Of a stretch of DNA of 64,000 nt, positions 15,759 through 25,599 are shown piece by piece. The DNA lies in contig NZ_BBRL01000004.1 in the NCBI RefSeq assembly GCF_002090135.1, positions 62,001 through 126,000 on the forward strand. Direction: 5' to 3'. The position numbers were made by a program, and so were the translations under genes. The notes beneath the pieces were generated by a model. The model had not been told where the DNA came from, did no database searches, and worked only from the letters and a program-made list of their open reading frames with translations. How positions within the stretch are numbered: position 1 is the first letter of the stretch; every line of letters starts with the position of its first letter. The stretch is from Demequina sp. NBRC 110055 (GTDB taxonomy: Bacteria; Actinomycetota; Actinomycetes; Actinomycetales; Demequinaceae).

Positions 15759-17033
15759 ATGAACCCATCCACCGGCGTCCAGAGCACCCTGACCCGGGGC
15801 CCGCTCGACGACGCGAAGGCTCAGCTTGCCCAGGCGGTCGATCTGCTGGGGGTGAGTGACGGTGTCCACGCCATGCTCGCCACGCCCCGGCGCGAGATGG
15901 CGGTGGCGGTGCCACTCAGGCGCGACGACGGCTCCATCGCCGTGTACGAGGGCTTCCGCGTCCAACACAACTTCTCGCGCGGCCCGGCTAAGGGCGGGCT
16001 GAGGTTCTCCACTGCGGTGGATCTCGACGAGGTGCGGGCGCTCGCGATGTGGATGACGTGGAAATGCGCGCTCGTCGATGTGCCGTACGGCGGCGCGAAG
16101 GGCGGCGTGGCCCTCGAGCCACGCGAGCATTCGACCGCGGAACTGGAGCGCGTGACCCGACGCTATACCGCGGAGATCCTGCCGATCATCGGCCCCGAGG
16201 TGGACATCCCCGCGCCCGACATGGGTACCGACGAGCAGACGATGGCGTGGATCATGGACACCTACTCGGTGAGCCGCGGCCACACCGTGCCCGGCGTGGT
16301 CACCGGCAAGCCCATCTCGCTGGGCGGTTCGCTGGGCCGCGCAAGCGCGACCTCCCGCGGCGTGGCGCATGTGGCGCTCATGGCCATGAAGTCTCGCGGC
16401 ATCGACCCCACCACCGCGACCGCGGCCGTCCAGGGCTTCGGCAAGGTGGGCCGGGGCGCGGCCCGCTTCCTCGCCGAGGCGGGCGTGCGCGTGCAGGCCG
16501 TCAGCGATGTCGACGGCGCGATCTGGCTCGAGGAGGGCATCGACATCGCGCGCCTGGGTGAGCACTCCGACGCGACCGGCTCCGTCGCCGGCTTCGACTC
16601 GTGCGAGCCGATCGAGCCCGGGTCACTCCTCACCCTGCCGGTCGACGTGCTGGTGCCAGCCGCCGTCGAGGGAGTGCTGACCGAACACAATGCGCCCCAG
16701 GTGCAGGCCAGCATCGTGGTCGAGGGCGCCAACGGCCCCACCACCCAGGCGGCCGACGCGATCCTCGCCGACCGCGGCATCCTCGTGGTGCCTGACATCC
16801 TCGCGAACGCCGGCGGCGTGATCGTCTCCTACTTCGAGTGGGTGCAGTCCAACCAGGCGTACCAGTGGCGCGAGTCCGAGGTGAATGACCGCCTGGCCGA
16901 GCGCATGACGAATGCCTGGCACGCGGTGGTCGAGCAGGCGGGCGCCCGCGGCATCACCTACCGCGAGGCGGCCACGGCACTGGCGGTGAGCCGCGTCATC
17001 GAGGCCCACGAACTGCGCGGCCTCTACCCCTAA
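15759..17033 (+). CDS. gdhA: Glutamate dehydrogenase
   Basis: A 424-residue hexameric-type glutamate/leucine/phenylalanine dehydrogenase. It interconverts glutamate with 2-oxoglutarate and ammonia. The substrate domain has KGGLRFS (78-84) and catalytic Lys114 in PYGGAKGG; DMGTDEQTM and the Rossmann motif GFGKVG follow. The length fits the NAD-type, catabolism-leaning GudB/RocG group rather than the roughly 450-residue NADP group, but cofactor cannot be settled by eye. GAGGAGG lies seven bases before the ATG. A 100-bp inverted-repeat element follows the stop. Confidence 0.93.
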   Translation: MNPSTGVQSTLTRGPLDDAKAQLAQAVDLLGVSDGVHAMLATPRREMAVAVPLRRDDGSIAVYEGFRVQHNFSRGPAKGGLRFSTAVDLDEVRALAMWMTWKCALVDVPYGGAKGGVALEPREHSTAELERVTRRYTAEILPIIGPEVDIPAPDMGTDEQTMAWIMDTYSVSRGHTVPGVVTGKPISLGGSLGRASATSRGVAHVALMAMKSRGIDPTTATAAVQGFGKVGRGAARFLAEAGVRVQAVSDVDGAIWLEEGIDIARLGEHSDATGSVAGFDSCEPIEPGSLLTLPVDVLVPAAVEGVLTEHNAPQVQASIVVEGANGPTTQAADAILADRGILVVPDILANAGGVIVSYFEWVQSNQAYQWRESEVNDRLAERMTNAWHAVVEQAGARGITYREAATALAVSRVIEAHELRGLYP

Positions 17034-17036
17034 GGT

Positions 17037-17136
17037 CGGTTTGGACCACACTTGTGACGGATGTGACTCAGGTGGCGTGTGCTCTATCGCTTCACCTCCC
17101 ATGCGACCACAACTGTCACACGTGTGGGCCAAACCG
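17037..17136. repeat. 100-bp element with 22-bp imperfect terminal inverted repeats
   Basis: Arms at 17037-17058 and 17115-17136 match at 20 of 22 positions, both starting CGGTTTGG when read inward. The 56-base interior contains AGGTG-GCG ... CGC-TT-CACCT, which can form a nested stem. It fills the gap between convergent gdh and the TauE/SafE gene. It could be a terminator, a structured RNA or a small non-autonomous mobile element; no target-site duplication is evident. Confidence 0.7.
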
Positions 17137-17143
17137 ATCCGCG

Positions 17144-17893
17144 TCAAGCGACGAGAACGCGCACCAGCATGCCGAGCGACACCACCACAATGAGCACGCG
17201 CAGCACCATGGGGTTCACCCGGAGCAGGATGTGGGAGCCGATGTAGGCGCCGATGAGCTGACCCACGATCATGACGGCGCCGATGGCCCACACCATCTTT
17301 CCGGCGAACGCGAACACCAGGAGTGACGCGATATTGGTCGCGAAGTTCAGCGTCTTCGCCAACGCGGTCGAGCGACGCAGTGGCAGCGCCTTCAGCGCGA
17401 CGCCGGAGAGCGCAAACAGCGATCCCGTGCCCGGCCCAAAGGCTCCGTCATAGGCGCCGATGACCGGGACCACGGCGCCCTCATAGGCGCGCTCGGACAC
17501 TCGCGGCGCCGCGGGGGGCTCATGCGACTTGGGGACGAAGAGGAAGTATGCCGCGATCAGCCCGAGCACCACGGGAATCACGATGTCGAGAGCGTCGGGC
17601 GGCACGAACAGGATCGCCACCGACCCCGCGGCCGAGCCGAGGAAGGCCCACAGCATCGGCCGTCTGACGTCACCCCAGCGCACGCCATGGCGGCGGATCA
17701 CCTGGGTGGTCGCCATGAACGTGCCCGCGGTGCCTTGGAGCTTGTTGGTGCCGAGCGCCTGCAGCGGAGGCACGCCGGCTAGCAACAGCGCGGGCACGGT
17801 GATGAGGCCTCCGCCGCCGGCCAAGGTATCGAGGCACCCCGCCAGGAGCGCGACAACACCGAGGACGAGCAGCAGCTGCCAGGTGATCTCCAC
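17144..17893 (-). CDS. TauE/SafE (TSUP) family permease
   Basis: A 249-residue membrane protein with seven or eight helices. The opening GCLDTLAGGGGLITVPALL and LGTNKLQGT, then their second-half counterpart GAYDGAFGPGTGSLF, are the repeated signature of TSUP transporters. Some members export sulfite, sulfoacetate or taurine-related anions; the substrate here is unknown. It begins six bases after the guaB stop on the same strand, so it is probably co-transcribed with guaB. Confidence 0.88.
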   Translation of the reverse strand: MEITWQLLLVLGVVALLAGCLDTLAGGGGLITVPALLLAGVPPLQALGTNKLQGTAGTFMATTQVIRRHGVRWGDVRRPMLWAFLGSAAGSVAILFVPPDALDIVIPVVLGLIAAYFLFVPKSHEPPAAPRVSERAYEGAVVPVIGAYDGAFGPGTGSLFALSGVALKALPLRRSTALAKTLNFATNIASLLVFAFAGKMVWAIGAVMIVGQLIGAYIGSHILLRVNPMVLRVLIVVVSLGMLVRVLVA

Positions 17894-17899
17894 CTGGGG

Positions 17900-19725
<1,826 letters not shown>

Positions 19726-20016
19726 ATGGAAAGCATCGCCAGGCTTCCCGCACCAACGCAGGACCAGTGGGAGTGGCAGTACGAGGGCGCGTGCCGCGAC
19801 GCCGATCCCGATCTGTTCTTCCATCCCGAGGGAGAGCGTGGCGCCGCCCGACGACGCCGCGCCGAGGCTGCGAAGCAGTACTGCGCTCGGTGTCCCGTCT
19901 TGGACATGTGCCGCGAGCGCTCGCTCGACGCGCGTGAGCCGTTCGGCGTGTGGGGCGGGATGAGCGAGGACGAGCGTCACGCGATGCTCGCGGGGCGCCT
20001 CAAGCAGGCGAGCTAG
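19726..20016 (+). CDS. WhiB-family regulator, WhiD/WhiB3-like
   Basis: A 96-residue WhiB-like protein. The four cluster cysteines are Cys23, Cys53, Cys56 and Cys62 (CARCPVLDMC), which hold a redox-sensitive [4Fe-4S] cluster; GVWGG at 74-78 is the family turn that contacts the sigma factor. The stretch ACRDADPDLFFHPEGERG most resembles WhiD of Streptomyces and WhiB3 of mycobacteria. Such proteins bind the housekeeping sigma factor region 4 and regulate development, redox balance or virulence. The ATG at 19726 follows GAGGAG; in-frame upstream starts add unconserved residues. Confidence 0.9.
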   Translation: MESIARLPAPTQDQWEWQYEGACRDADPDLFFHPEGERGAARRRRAEAAKQYCARCPVLDMCRERSLDAREPFGVWGGMSEDERHAMLAGRLKQAS

Positions 20017-20057
20017 CCCCGGAGGCCGAGCCCGCCACGGTATCGGCCCCAGAGATC

Positions 20058-20095
20058 ACAGAACCCCGGAAGGCCATCGCCTTCCGGGGTTCTGT
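20058..20095. terminator. Bidirectional terminator between whiB and groES
   Basis: A perfect 17-bp stem (ACAGAACCCCGGAAGGC and its complement) with a CATC loop lies between convergent genes. A one-base variant of the dispersed repeat (CCACGGTATCGGCC, 20035-20048) sits just upstream. Confidence 0.85.
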
Positions 20096-20107
20096 TGCGC
20101 AGCAGCG

Positions 20108-20401
20108 TTACTGCAGCACGCCAAGCAGGTCGCGCGCCGAGAGGATGAGCAGCTCCTCGCCGCCGTACTTCACCTCGGTGCCGCCGTACTTCGAGTAGAT
20201 GACCTTGTCACCGACCTGAACGTCCAGCGGGACGCGGTTACCGTTGTCGTCAACGCGACCGGGGCCCACCGCCAGGACCTCGCCCTCCTGGGGCTTCTCC
20301 TTGGCGGTGTCGGGGATGACGAGGCCGGACGCGGTGGTCTGCTCGGCGGCAGAGGGCTTCACCACGACCTTGTCCTCAAGAGGCTTGATAGAGACCGACA
20401 C
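20108..20401 (-). CDS. groES: Co-chaperonin GroES
   Basis: A 97-residue GroES that caps the GroEL folding chamber. The start [14 protein letters not shown], the mobile loop around [17 protein letters not shown], and the end [17 protein letters not shown] are all intact. The GTG at 20401 is preferred because it gives the exact family length and follows AAGGTGAGG. A perfect CIRCE operator lies 124 bases upstream, so HrcA control of heat-shock expression is expected. No groEL gene follows; in many actinobacteria it is elsewhere or duplicated. Confidence 0.97.
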   Translation of the reverse strand: MSVSIKPLEDKVVVKPSAAEQTTASGLVIPDTAKEKPQEGEVLAVGPGRVDDNGNRVPLDVQVGDKVIYSKYGGTEVKYGGEELLILSARDLLGVLQ

Positions 20402-20524
20402 AGCGGACCTCACCTTCCGTGATCCAGACAGATGTGTGTATCGCGGCTCATCGTCCAGCCTGCCGTCGCGGGGGTCAGGGCGGTTGATGCGGCCACGTGT
20501 CCCGTTGCGGGGACGAACCTCAAT

Positions 20525-20551
20525 TTAGCACTCACCTATCGAGAGTGCTAA
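20525..20551. promoter_or_regulatory. CIRCE operator of groES
   Basis: TTAGCACTC, nine bases, then GAGTGCTAA: an exact match to the CIRCE consensus bound by the HrcA repressor. It is upstream of groES and also only 53 bases from the start of the methyltransferase gene on the other strand. Confidence 0.97.
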
Positions 20552-20603
20552 CCGGAAACCGCATGTTCACCGCGCGCGAAGCAGCGCGTGCAAGGATCGT
20601 CCC

Positions 20604-21779
20604 ATGGACGCCGCGACCGCCCGCCTGCTGCTCACGCCCGACGGGCTCGCGTTGGTCGATGCGTTGCCCCCGTATGACGCGAAGCGCTCGCTCGCGATGG
20701 GCGAGTCGATACGCACCCAGGGGGTCGACCCGGCGCTCGTGGCGGCGGCGCTGACCCAGTCACGACTGCGGGCCGATGCCGTGGGCAAGCTCGGGGATTT
20801 CACCAGCGGCATGCTCCTCACCCAGGACGGGCTCGAGCAGGCGACCCGCCTCACGGTGGCCGCGCGGCACGCGGCGCGCTATCGCGACGCCGGCGTGGAG
20901 TCCGTCGCCGACCTCACGGCCGGGATCGGGGCCGATGCCATGGCCTTCGCCGCGCTTGGGCTCGACGTGACGGCGATCGAGCGCGACGAGGCGACTGCCC
21001 TACTGGCCGATCACAACCTGCGCCATTGGGACACGGCTCGCGTGGTGCATGCGGACTCGATGTCGCTCACAGAGTCGCTGGACGTCGACGCGCTCTTCGC
21101 CGACCCTGCCCGGCGCACCGCACGTGGACGCCGGCACGACCCCCAGGACTACGCGCCCGCGCTCGACGACGTGCTCGCGCTGCGTGCCTCTCACCCCGCG
21201 TTGGGTGTGAAGGTAGGCCCGGCCATCCCCCACGAGGCCATCCCGGCCGACGCGGAGGCCGAGTGGGTCTCCGTCGACGGCTCCGTCATCGAGGCGGCTC
21301 TGTGGCACGGGCCGCTCGCCACTGCGGCCGGGCACGCGGCGCTCGTCGTGCACGGCGACCAGGCGCATCGCCTCACGGGCTCCACCGATCGGGCCGACGC
21401 CGGTGAGTTGACTGACTATCTTTACGAGCCGGACGGTGCCGTGATCCGCGCCGGACTGGTGGGTGAAGTTGCCGCGCGTCTCGGCGGCCACCTCGTCGAC
21501 CCGATGATCGCGTACATCGCCGCACCCGCGCCGGTCGCGACCCCGTTCGCGCGCGGCTACCGCGTCCTCGAGACAGTCCCCCTCAAGCCCAAGGCGATCG
21601 CGCAGGCTTTGCGCACACGAAACGTTGGTGCGGTCGACATCAAGAAGCGCGGCGTCGACATCACCCCCGAGCAGCTGCGGCCTCAGCTGAAGCTCAAAGG
21701 CGACGAGCGGCTCACGGTCATCCTGACCCGCATGGGCAACCGACGGCTCGCGATCCTCGCCGAGTCGCTGGCGCCCTGA
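20604..21779 (+). CDS. SAM-dependent methyltransferase with THUMP-like domain
   Basis: A 391-residue protein. A helical N-terminal part (1-90) is followed by a class I methyltransferase core with the SAM-binding motif DLTAGIGADAMAFA (about 103-116) and the acidic AIERDE strand end, then FADPARR as the motif IV position. The C-terminal 80 residues (VPLKPKAIAQALRTRNVGAVDIKKRG, in part) match the THUMP-like domain of this family, which suggests an RNA substrate. The exact target is unknown. It contains two copies of the dispersed repeat, one exact. It is divergent from groES. Confidence 0.8.
   Translation: MDAATARLLLTPDGLALVDALPPYDAKRSLAMGESIRTQGVDPALVAAALTQSRLRADAVGKLGDFTSGMLLTQDGLEQATRLTVAARHAARYRDAGVESVADLTAGIGADAMAFAALGLDVTAIERDEATALLADHNLRHWDTARVVHADSMSLTESLDVDALFADPARRTARGRRHDPQDYAPALDDVLALRASHPALGVKVGPAIPHEAIPADAEAEWVSVDGSVIEAALWHGPLATAAGHAALVVHGDQAHRLTGSTDRADAGELTDYLYEPDGAVIRAGLVGEVAARLGGHLVDPMIAYIAAPAPVATPFARGYRVLETVPLKPKAIAQALRTRNVGAVDIKKRGVDITPEQLRPQLKLKGDERLTVILTRMGNRRLAILAESLAP
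20771..20784 (+). repeat. Exact copy of the 14-bp dispersed repeat
   Basis: GGCCGATGCCGTGG in sense in the methyltransferase gene, encoding RADAVG. A one-mismatch copy follows at 20930-20943 (GADAMA). Confidence 0.8.
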
Positions 21780-21785
21780 CGGAAC

Positions 21786-22283
21786 TCAGATGCCCGAGCG
21801 CAGCACCTTGCTCACCATCTGCTGACTGGTCCCCTCAGCGCGGGCAATCGCGCTCTGGGACTGGCCGGCGGCGTGCGCGGCGCGGATGCGCGCCCGGGCA
21901 GCGTCGTCGAGCGAGCCCACGCGCTGTGCGGTGGCGCCACCCCGACGACCGGACATGATCGAGTCGACGCTCGCCTTCGAGATGCCGAGCGCCGCTGCCG
22001 CCTCGGCTCGGGCCTCGCCAGCCGCGACCCGCTCGCGCACCTCGGCGACGACAGCGTCGGTGAGGCGAGCCCGGGGCTGCGCGGGCGCACCGCCGGCACC
22101 GACTCGCGCGCGAGGCGAGGGCACAGCGATGGGACCACCGGCATCGGCCCGCGTCTTGCCCGCCACGATGGCCGACACCGACGTCTGCGCGACGCCAAAC
22201 TCCTCGGCGAGCTCGACCTGGCGCGCGCCGGCCGAGTACCGCTCGCGCAGCCGCACCACGTCCGCATCGCTCAGCCTGGCCAT
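21786..22283 (-). CDS. Small protein with three tandem helix-turn-helix units
   Basis: A 165-residue protein that is almost entirely three HTH-like repeats, at about 1-44, 72-114 and 122-164. Each has a helix with Arg-rich start, an AxxxGxxxxxIA or AAALGISKASV turn, and a final recognition helix ending in a Gly/Arg stretch (VAGKT, MSGRR, LRSG). No enzymatic or ligand domain is seen. It resembles the HTH part of resolvases and Trp-repressor-like proteins without their catalytic parts. It probably binds DNA; the target is unknown. It follows the LysE gene by nine bases on the same strand. Confidence 0.65.
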   Translation of the reverse strand: MARLSDADVVRLRERYSAGARQVELAEEFGVAQTSVSAIVAGKTRADAGGPIAVPSPRARVGAGGAPAQPRARLTDAVVAEVRERVAAGEARAEAAAALGISKASVDSIMSGRRGGATAQRVGSLDDAARARIRAAHAAGQSQSAIARAEGTSQQMVSKVLRSGI

Positions 22284-22292
22284 GACCCCACC

Positions 22293-22901
22293 CTAGGCGC
22301 CGAGGATGAGCGACACGGCAAGCGTGGCCATCACCACCGCGACCACGCCATCGAGCACCCGCCATGCGCCCGGCCGCGCGAGCACGCCGGACAGCAGCCG
22401 CGCGCCGTAGCCCAGGGCGGTGAACCACGCGAGGGAGCCGACCATCGCGCCAGCCGCGAAGGCCCACTTCGCCTCGCCATAGGTGCCCGCGACCGAGCCC
22501 AGCAGCACCACGGTGTCCAGATACACATGCGGGTTGAGCCATGTGATCGCGAGGGTGGTGCCCACCGCGGCCCACATCCCACGGCCGGTGACCCGGGCAT
22601 CGGCCGCGCGCAAGCCCTCCTCGGCGCCGCGCCACGCACGCCGGGCCGAGAACACCGCGTAGGTGGCCAGGAAGAGCGCGCCGCCGACACGCGCGGCAGT
22701 CTCCACCCACGCGTGCGCACCGATGAGGGCACCCAACCCCGCCGTCCCCACGGAGATGAGGACGGCGTCGGATCCCGCGCACACCACGATCACCGCAAGC
22801 ACATGCTCGCGACGGATTCCCTGGCGGATTACGAACACGTTTTGGGCTCCGATGGCGGCGATGAGGGAGAGGCCAAGGCCGAGACCAGCGAGAAAGATCA
22901 T
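22293..22901 (-). CDS. lysE: LysE-family amino acid exporter
   Basis: A 202-residue membrane protein with five or six helices. It has the LysE/ArgO features GAQNVFVIRQG at 18-28 and the TWLNPHVYLDTVVLLG stretch near residue 120. It exports lysine and arginine in relatives. The divergent LysG-type regulator 69 bases away supports this substrate range. The final exporter specificity is inferred from the pair. Confidence 0.9.
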   Translation of the reverse strand: MIFLAGLGLGLSLIAAIGAQNVFVIRQGIRREHVLAVIVVCAGSDAVLISVGTAGLGALIGAHAWVETAARVGGALFLATYAVFSARRAWRGAEEGLRAADARVTGRGMWAAVGTTLAITWLNPHVYLDTVVLLGSVAGTYGEAKWAFAAGAMVGSLAWFTALGYGARLLSGVLARPGAWRVLDGVVAVVMATLAVSLILGA

Positions 22902-22910
22902 GCGCCGACG

Positions 22911-22961
22911 CTAATGCGACTCCACCATCAGCACCACCAAGGAAATCTGGATCTGCATTAG
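22911..22961. promoter_or_regulatory. Inverted repeat between lysE and lysG
   Basis: CTAATGC (22911-22917) and GCATTAG (22955-22961) are exact complements 37 bases apart in the divergent promoter. They could be paired contact sites for LysG or overlapping -10 regions for the two genes. No Shine-Dalgarno sequence is clear for lysG. Confidence 0.45.
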
Positions 22962-22970
22962 TGTGACTTC

Positions 22971-23861
22971 ATGAAGGTTCCCGCCGACCTCGCCCTCACT
23001 CTCGCCGCCGCCGTCGACGCCGGCTCGCTCGATGCCGCAACCCGACGGCTCCATGTGACGCAATCCGCGGTGTCGCAGCGCCTGGCGACCCTTGAACGCC
23101 TCACGGGTCACGTGCTGTTGGTGCGCTCGCGCCCCGTGCGCGCGACCCCCGCAGGAGAAAACGTGATCCGCTACGCCCGGCAGGTGGCGCATCTCGACGA
23201 GGCGCTCGCCGCAGAGCTCGGCGCCGGAGGCGGCGCCAACGCCCTCGCCCTGGCGGTGAACGCGGATTCCCTCGCCACCTGGATCCTCGCTCCCCTCGCG
23301 ACCGCCGCCACTGAACACGGCGTCCTGTTGCACCTGCATCGAGAGGACGAGGGTCACACCACGGCGCTGCTGGCCAACGGCACGGTCGCAGCCGCCGTGA
23401 CGACGGTCGCCACACCTGTTCCCGGGTGCACGGTGACGCCGCTCGGCGTACTGACCTACCGGGCCGTCGCCGCGCCGGCATTCGCCCGCCGATGGTTCCC
23501 TGACGGGCCGACGGACGCGACGCTGACCGCCGCCCCCGTCCTCGATTTCGACGCCCGCGACACCATCCAGAGCCGCTACCTCGAGTCACGCGGCATCGAC
23601 CCGTTCGCGCCGCCACGCCACTACGTGCCGTCGTCGACGGAGTTCGCCCGCGCGATTGCCTTGGGGCTCGGCTGGGCTCTACTGCCCGACGTTCAACGCG
23701 ACGGCCTCGAGCTCGTGGAGCTCGGCGGACCCGAGGTCCACGTCACGTTGTTCTGGCAGCAGTGGCGCACGCATGCGCCGGCGCTGGTCGCGATGGCCGA
23801 TGCCGTGAGGGCCGCGGCCAGCGAGGCGCTCTCCCCCGTTGCTACGCCAGGACGCGCGTGA
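22971..23861 (+). CDS. lysG: LysR-type regulator of the LysG/ArgP group
   Basis: A 296-residue LysR-type regulator with an N-terminal winged HTH (about 2-60; [17 protein letters not shown] is the recognition region) and an effector domain. The LysG/ArgP group activates lysine/arginine exporters when these amino acids accumulate. The divergent lysE gene makes this assignment strong. The 3' end overlaps the convergent tsaD gene by 20 bases, an unusual but readable overlap. A near copy of the dispersed repeat (23795) encodes MADAV near the C-terminus. Confidence 0.88.
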   Translation: MKVPADLALTLAAAVDAGSLDAATRRLHVTQSAVSQRLATLERLTGHVLLVRSRPVRATPAGENVIRYARQVAHLDEALAAELGAGGGANALALAVNADSLATWILAPLATAATEHGVLLHLHREDEGHTTALLANGTVAAAVTTVATPVPGCTVTPLGVLTYRAVAAPAFARRWFPDGPTDATLTAAPVLDFDARDTIQSRYLESRGIDPFAPPRHYVPSSTEFARAIALGLGWALLPDVQRDGLELVELGGPEVHVTLFWQQWRTHAPALVAMADAVRAAASEALSPVATPGRA

Positions 23862-24882
23862 GAGGCATCGAGGAGTCCACGCCGTAGCCCAGGTCGGACG
23901 GCGCGAGGCCGCGTCGCACCACGGCGGCACCGAGCGCGGCGATCATCGCGCCGTTGTCGGTGCAGTAGCGGATCGGCGGGATGCGCACGTCGATGCCCGC
24001 CTCCTCGCCACGGCGCGTCGCCATCTCGCGCAGCTGCGAGTTCGCCGAGAACCCACCGCCGATGACGAGGGTCTCGATACCGTGCTCGCGGCACGCGTTG
24101 AGCGTCTTCATGACGAGCACGTCGGCGACCGCATCCGCGAAGGACGCGGCGACGTCGTTGATGGGGATCTCACGGCCAGCGTCGCGCTCGCGCTCCACCC
24201 AGCGGGCGACGGCGGTCTTGAGGCCGGAGAAGGAGAAGTCGTAGGCGTGCTTCTCCTGGAACTTCGGGGCGGTGAGGGCACGCGGGAAGGGGATGGCCGT
24301 CGGGTCACCCTCGCGGGCCAGCCGATCGATGTGCGGGCCGCCCGGATAGGGCAGCTCGAGCAGCCGGCCCACCTTGTCGAAGGCCTCGCCCGCGGCATCG
24401 TCCAGCGTGTGACCCAACTCGGTGACCTGGGTGGCGACGTCCTCGATCTTCAGCAACGACGTGTGGCCGCCCGACACCACGAGCGCCATGACCTTCTCGG
24501 GAAACTCGCCGTGCACCAGCTCGTCGACGGCAGCGTGGCCAATCACGTGATTGACCCCGTGTAGCGGCTTGCCGAGCGCCACCGCAAGCGACTTCGCGGC
24601 CGCGTTGCCCACGGTCAGCGAGCCCACGAGTCCGGGGCCGGCCGCGACAGCAATCGCGTCGACGTCGTTCAGTGTCTTGCCCGCGCGGCTCAGGGCCTCC
24701 TCGAGCGTGGGCACGAAGGCCTCGAGGTGGGCGCGGCTGGCCACCTCGGGGACGATGCCGCCGAAGCGCGCGTGCTCGTCCATCGACGACGCGGTGACGT
24801 CGACGAGGAGCTCGCCGCCTTGCACGAGCGCCACGCCCGTCTCGTCGCAGGTGCTCTCGATGCCCAATACCAACGGATCCAC
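23842..24882 (-). CDS. tsaD: tRNA N6-adenosine threonylcarbamoyltransferase TsaD
   Basis: A 346-residue Kae1/TsaD protein that transfers threonylcarbamoyl to A37 of ANN-decoding tRNAs with TsaB and TsaE. Metal ligands His112 and His116 (NHVIGHAAV), [10 protein letters not shown], the [12 protein letters not shown] region and CTDNGAMIA are intact. The GTG at 24882 ([16 protein letters not shown]) is chosen over longer in-frame starts because the conserved fold starts there and TAGACT sits seven bases upstream, as for glmS. The partner genes tsaB and tsaE are 3-5 kb away, separated by three unrelated genes. Confidence 0.96.
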   Translation of the reverse strand: MDPLVLGIESTCDETGVALVQGGELLVDVTASSMDEHARFGGIVPEVASRAHLEAFVPTLEEALSRAGKTLNDVDAIAVAAGPGLVGSLTVGNAAAKSLAVALGKPLHGVNHVIGHAAVDELVHGEFPEKVMALVVSGGHTSLLKIEDVATQVTELGHTLDDAAGEAFDKVGRLLELPYPGGPHIDRLAREGDPTAIPFPRALTAPKFQEKHAYDFSFSGLKTAVARWVERERDAGREIPINDVAASFADAVADVLVMKTLNACREHGIETLVIGGGFSANSQLREMATRRGEEAGIDVRIPPIRYCTDNGAMIAALGAAVVRRGLAPSDLGYGVDSSMPLTRVLA

Positions 24883-24889
24883 GGGCCCG

Positions 24890-24895
24890 AGTCTA
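24890..24895 (-). promoter_or_regulatory. Leaderless -10 (TAGACT) of tsaD
   Basis: On the minus strand TAGACT ends seven bases before the GTG start. The same hexamer and spacing precede glmS. There is no ribosome-binding site. Confidence 0.5.
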
Positions 24896-24988
24896 GTTCG
24901 CTTCGCACGGGCGGCCGATGCGGAGGCCACCTTTCGCTGGCCCCTCACCTGGTCGGCGCGGCCCGAGGGCCGCGAGACAATAGTTGAC

Positions 24989-25588
24989 ATGTCTACTAAC
25001 TTCGCGATCGATGCCGCAGCCCGCGCCACCCTTTTCACCGACGCCCGCTCGGCTCTGCAGTGGGACGAGCGCCCCGTCTCGATGGACGTGGTCCACGAGG
25101 TCTGGGACCTCATCAAGTGGGGCCCGACCGCGAACAACACCGTTCCGCTGCGCGTGCTCGCCGCCACCTCCGAGGATGCCCGGGCGGAGGTGCTTGCCGC
25201 CGCCGCAGCGGGCAATCGTGACAAGGTCGCCGCCGCCCCGCTGGTACTGGTGGCCGCGCGCGACGAGCGCTTCCACGACACCTTCGCCGTCACCGGAGGC
25301 TCTCAGAGCGCCGCCGCACGCTTCGAGGCCGACCCGGAGGCCCGTACCCGCTTCTCCCACACCAACACCATGTTGCAGACGGGATACCTGATCCTCGGGC
25401 TGCGCGCGGCGGGTCTCGCGGTGCGCCCCGTGGGCGGCTTCGACCGTGCCGCACTCGACAGCGCCCTCCTGGCGGATTCGTCGTGGCGCTCCGAGCTCGT
25501 GCTCCTCGTGGGCTACCCGGCCGAGTCACACGGCGCGGGCGAGCGCAAGGGCCGCATGAGCGCGGAGCAGGCCATCCGGGAGCTGTAA
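24989..25588 (+). CDS. Nitroreductase-family protein, RutE-like
   Basis: A 199-residue FMN-dependent nitroreductase-fold protein. [15 protein letters not shown] (about 44-58) is the FMN phosphate-binding region typical of the malonic semialdehyde reductase RutE/YdfN group, and [16 protein letters not shown] is the second conserved part. It would reduce an aldehyde, quinone or nitro compound with NAD(P)H. No rut pyrimidine-degradation genes are seen here, so the substrate is uncertain. The ATG at 24989 is preceded by GACAAT with seven bases between, another likely leaderless start. Confidence 0.8.
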   Translation: MSTNFAIDAAARATLFTDARSALQWDERPVSMDVVHEVWDLIKWGPTANNTVPLRVLAATSEDARAEVLAAAAAGNRDKVAAAPLVLVAARDERFHDTFAVTGGSQSAAARFEADPEARTRFSHTNTMLQTGYLILGLRAAGLAVRPVGGFDRAALDSALLADSSWRSELVLLVGYPAESHGAGERKGRMSAEQAIREL

Positions 25589-25599
25589 CCGCGGCTGGG

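Noticed and set aside
24883-25293. A longer TsaD starting up to 137 codons upstream
   Set aside because: The added residues would overlap the divergent nitroreductase gene, have no family match, and ignore the TAGACT box before the GTG at 24882.
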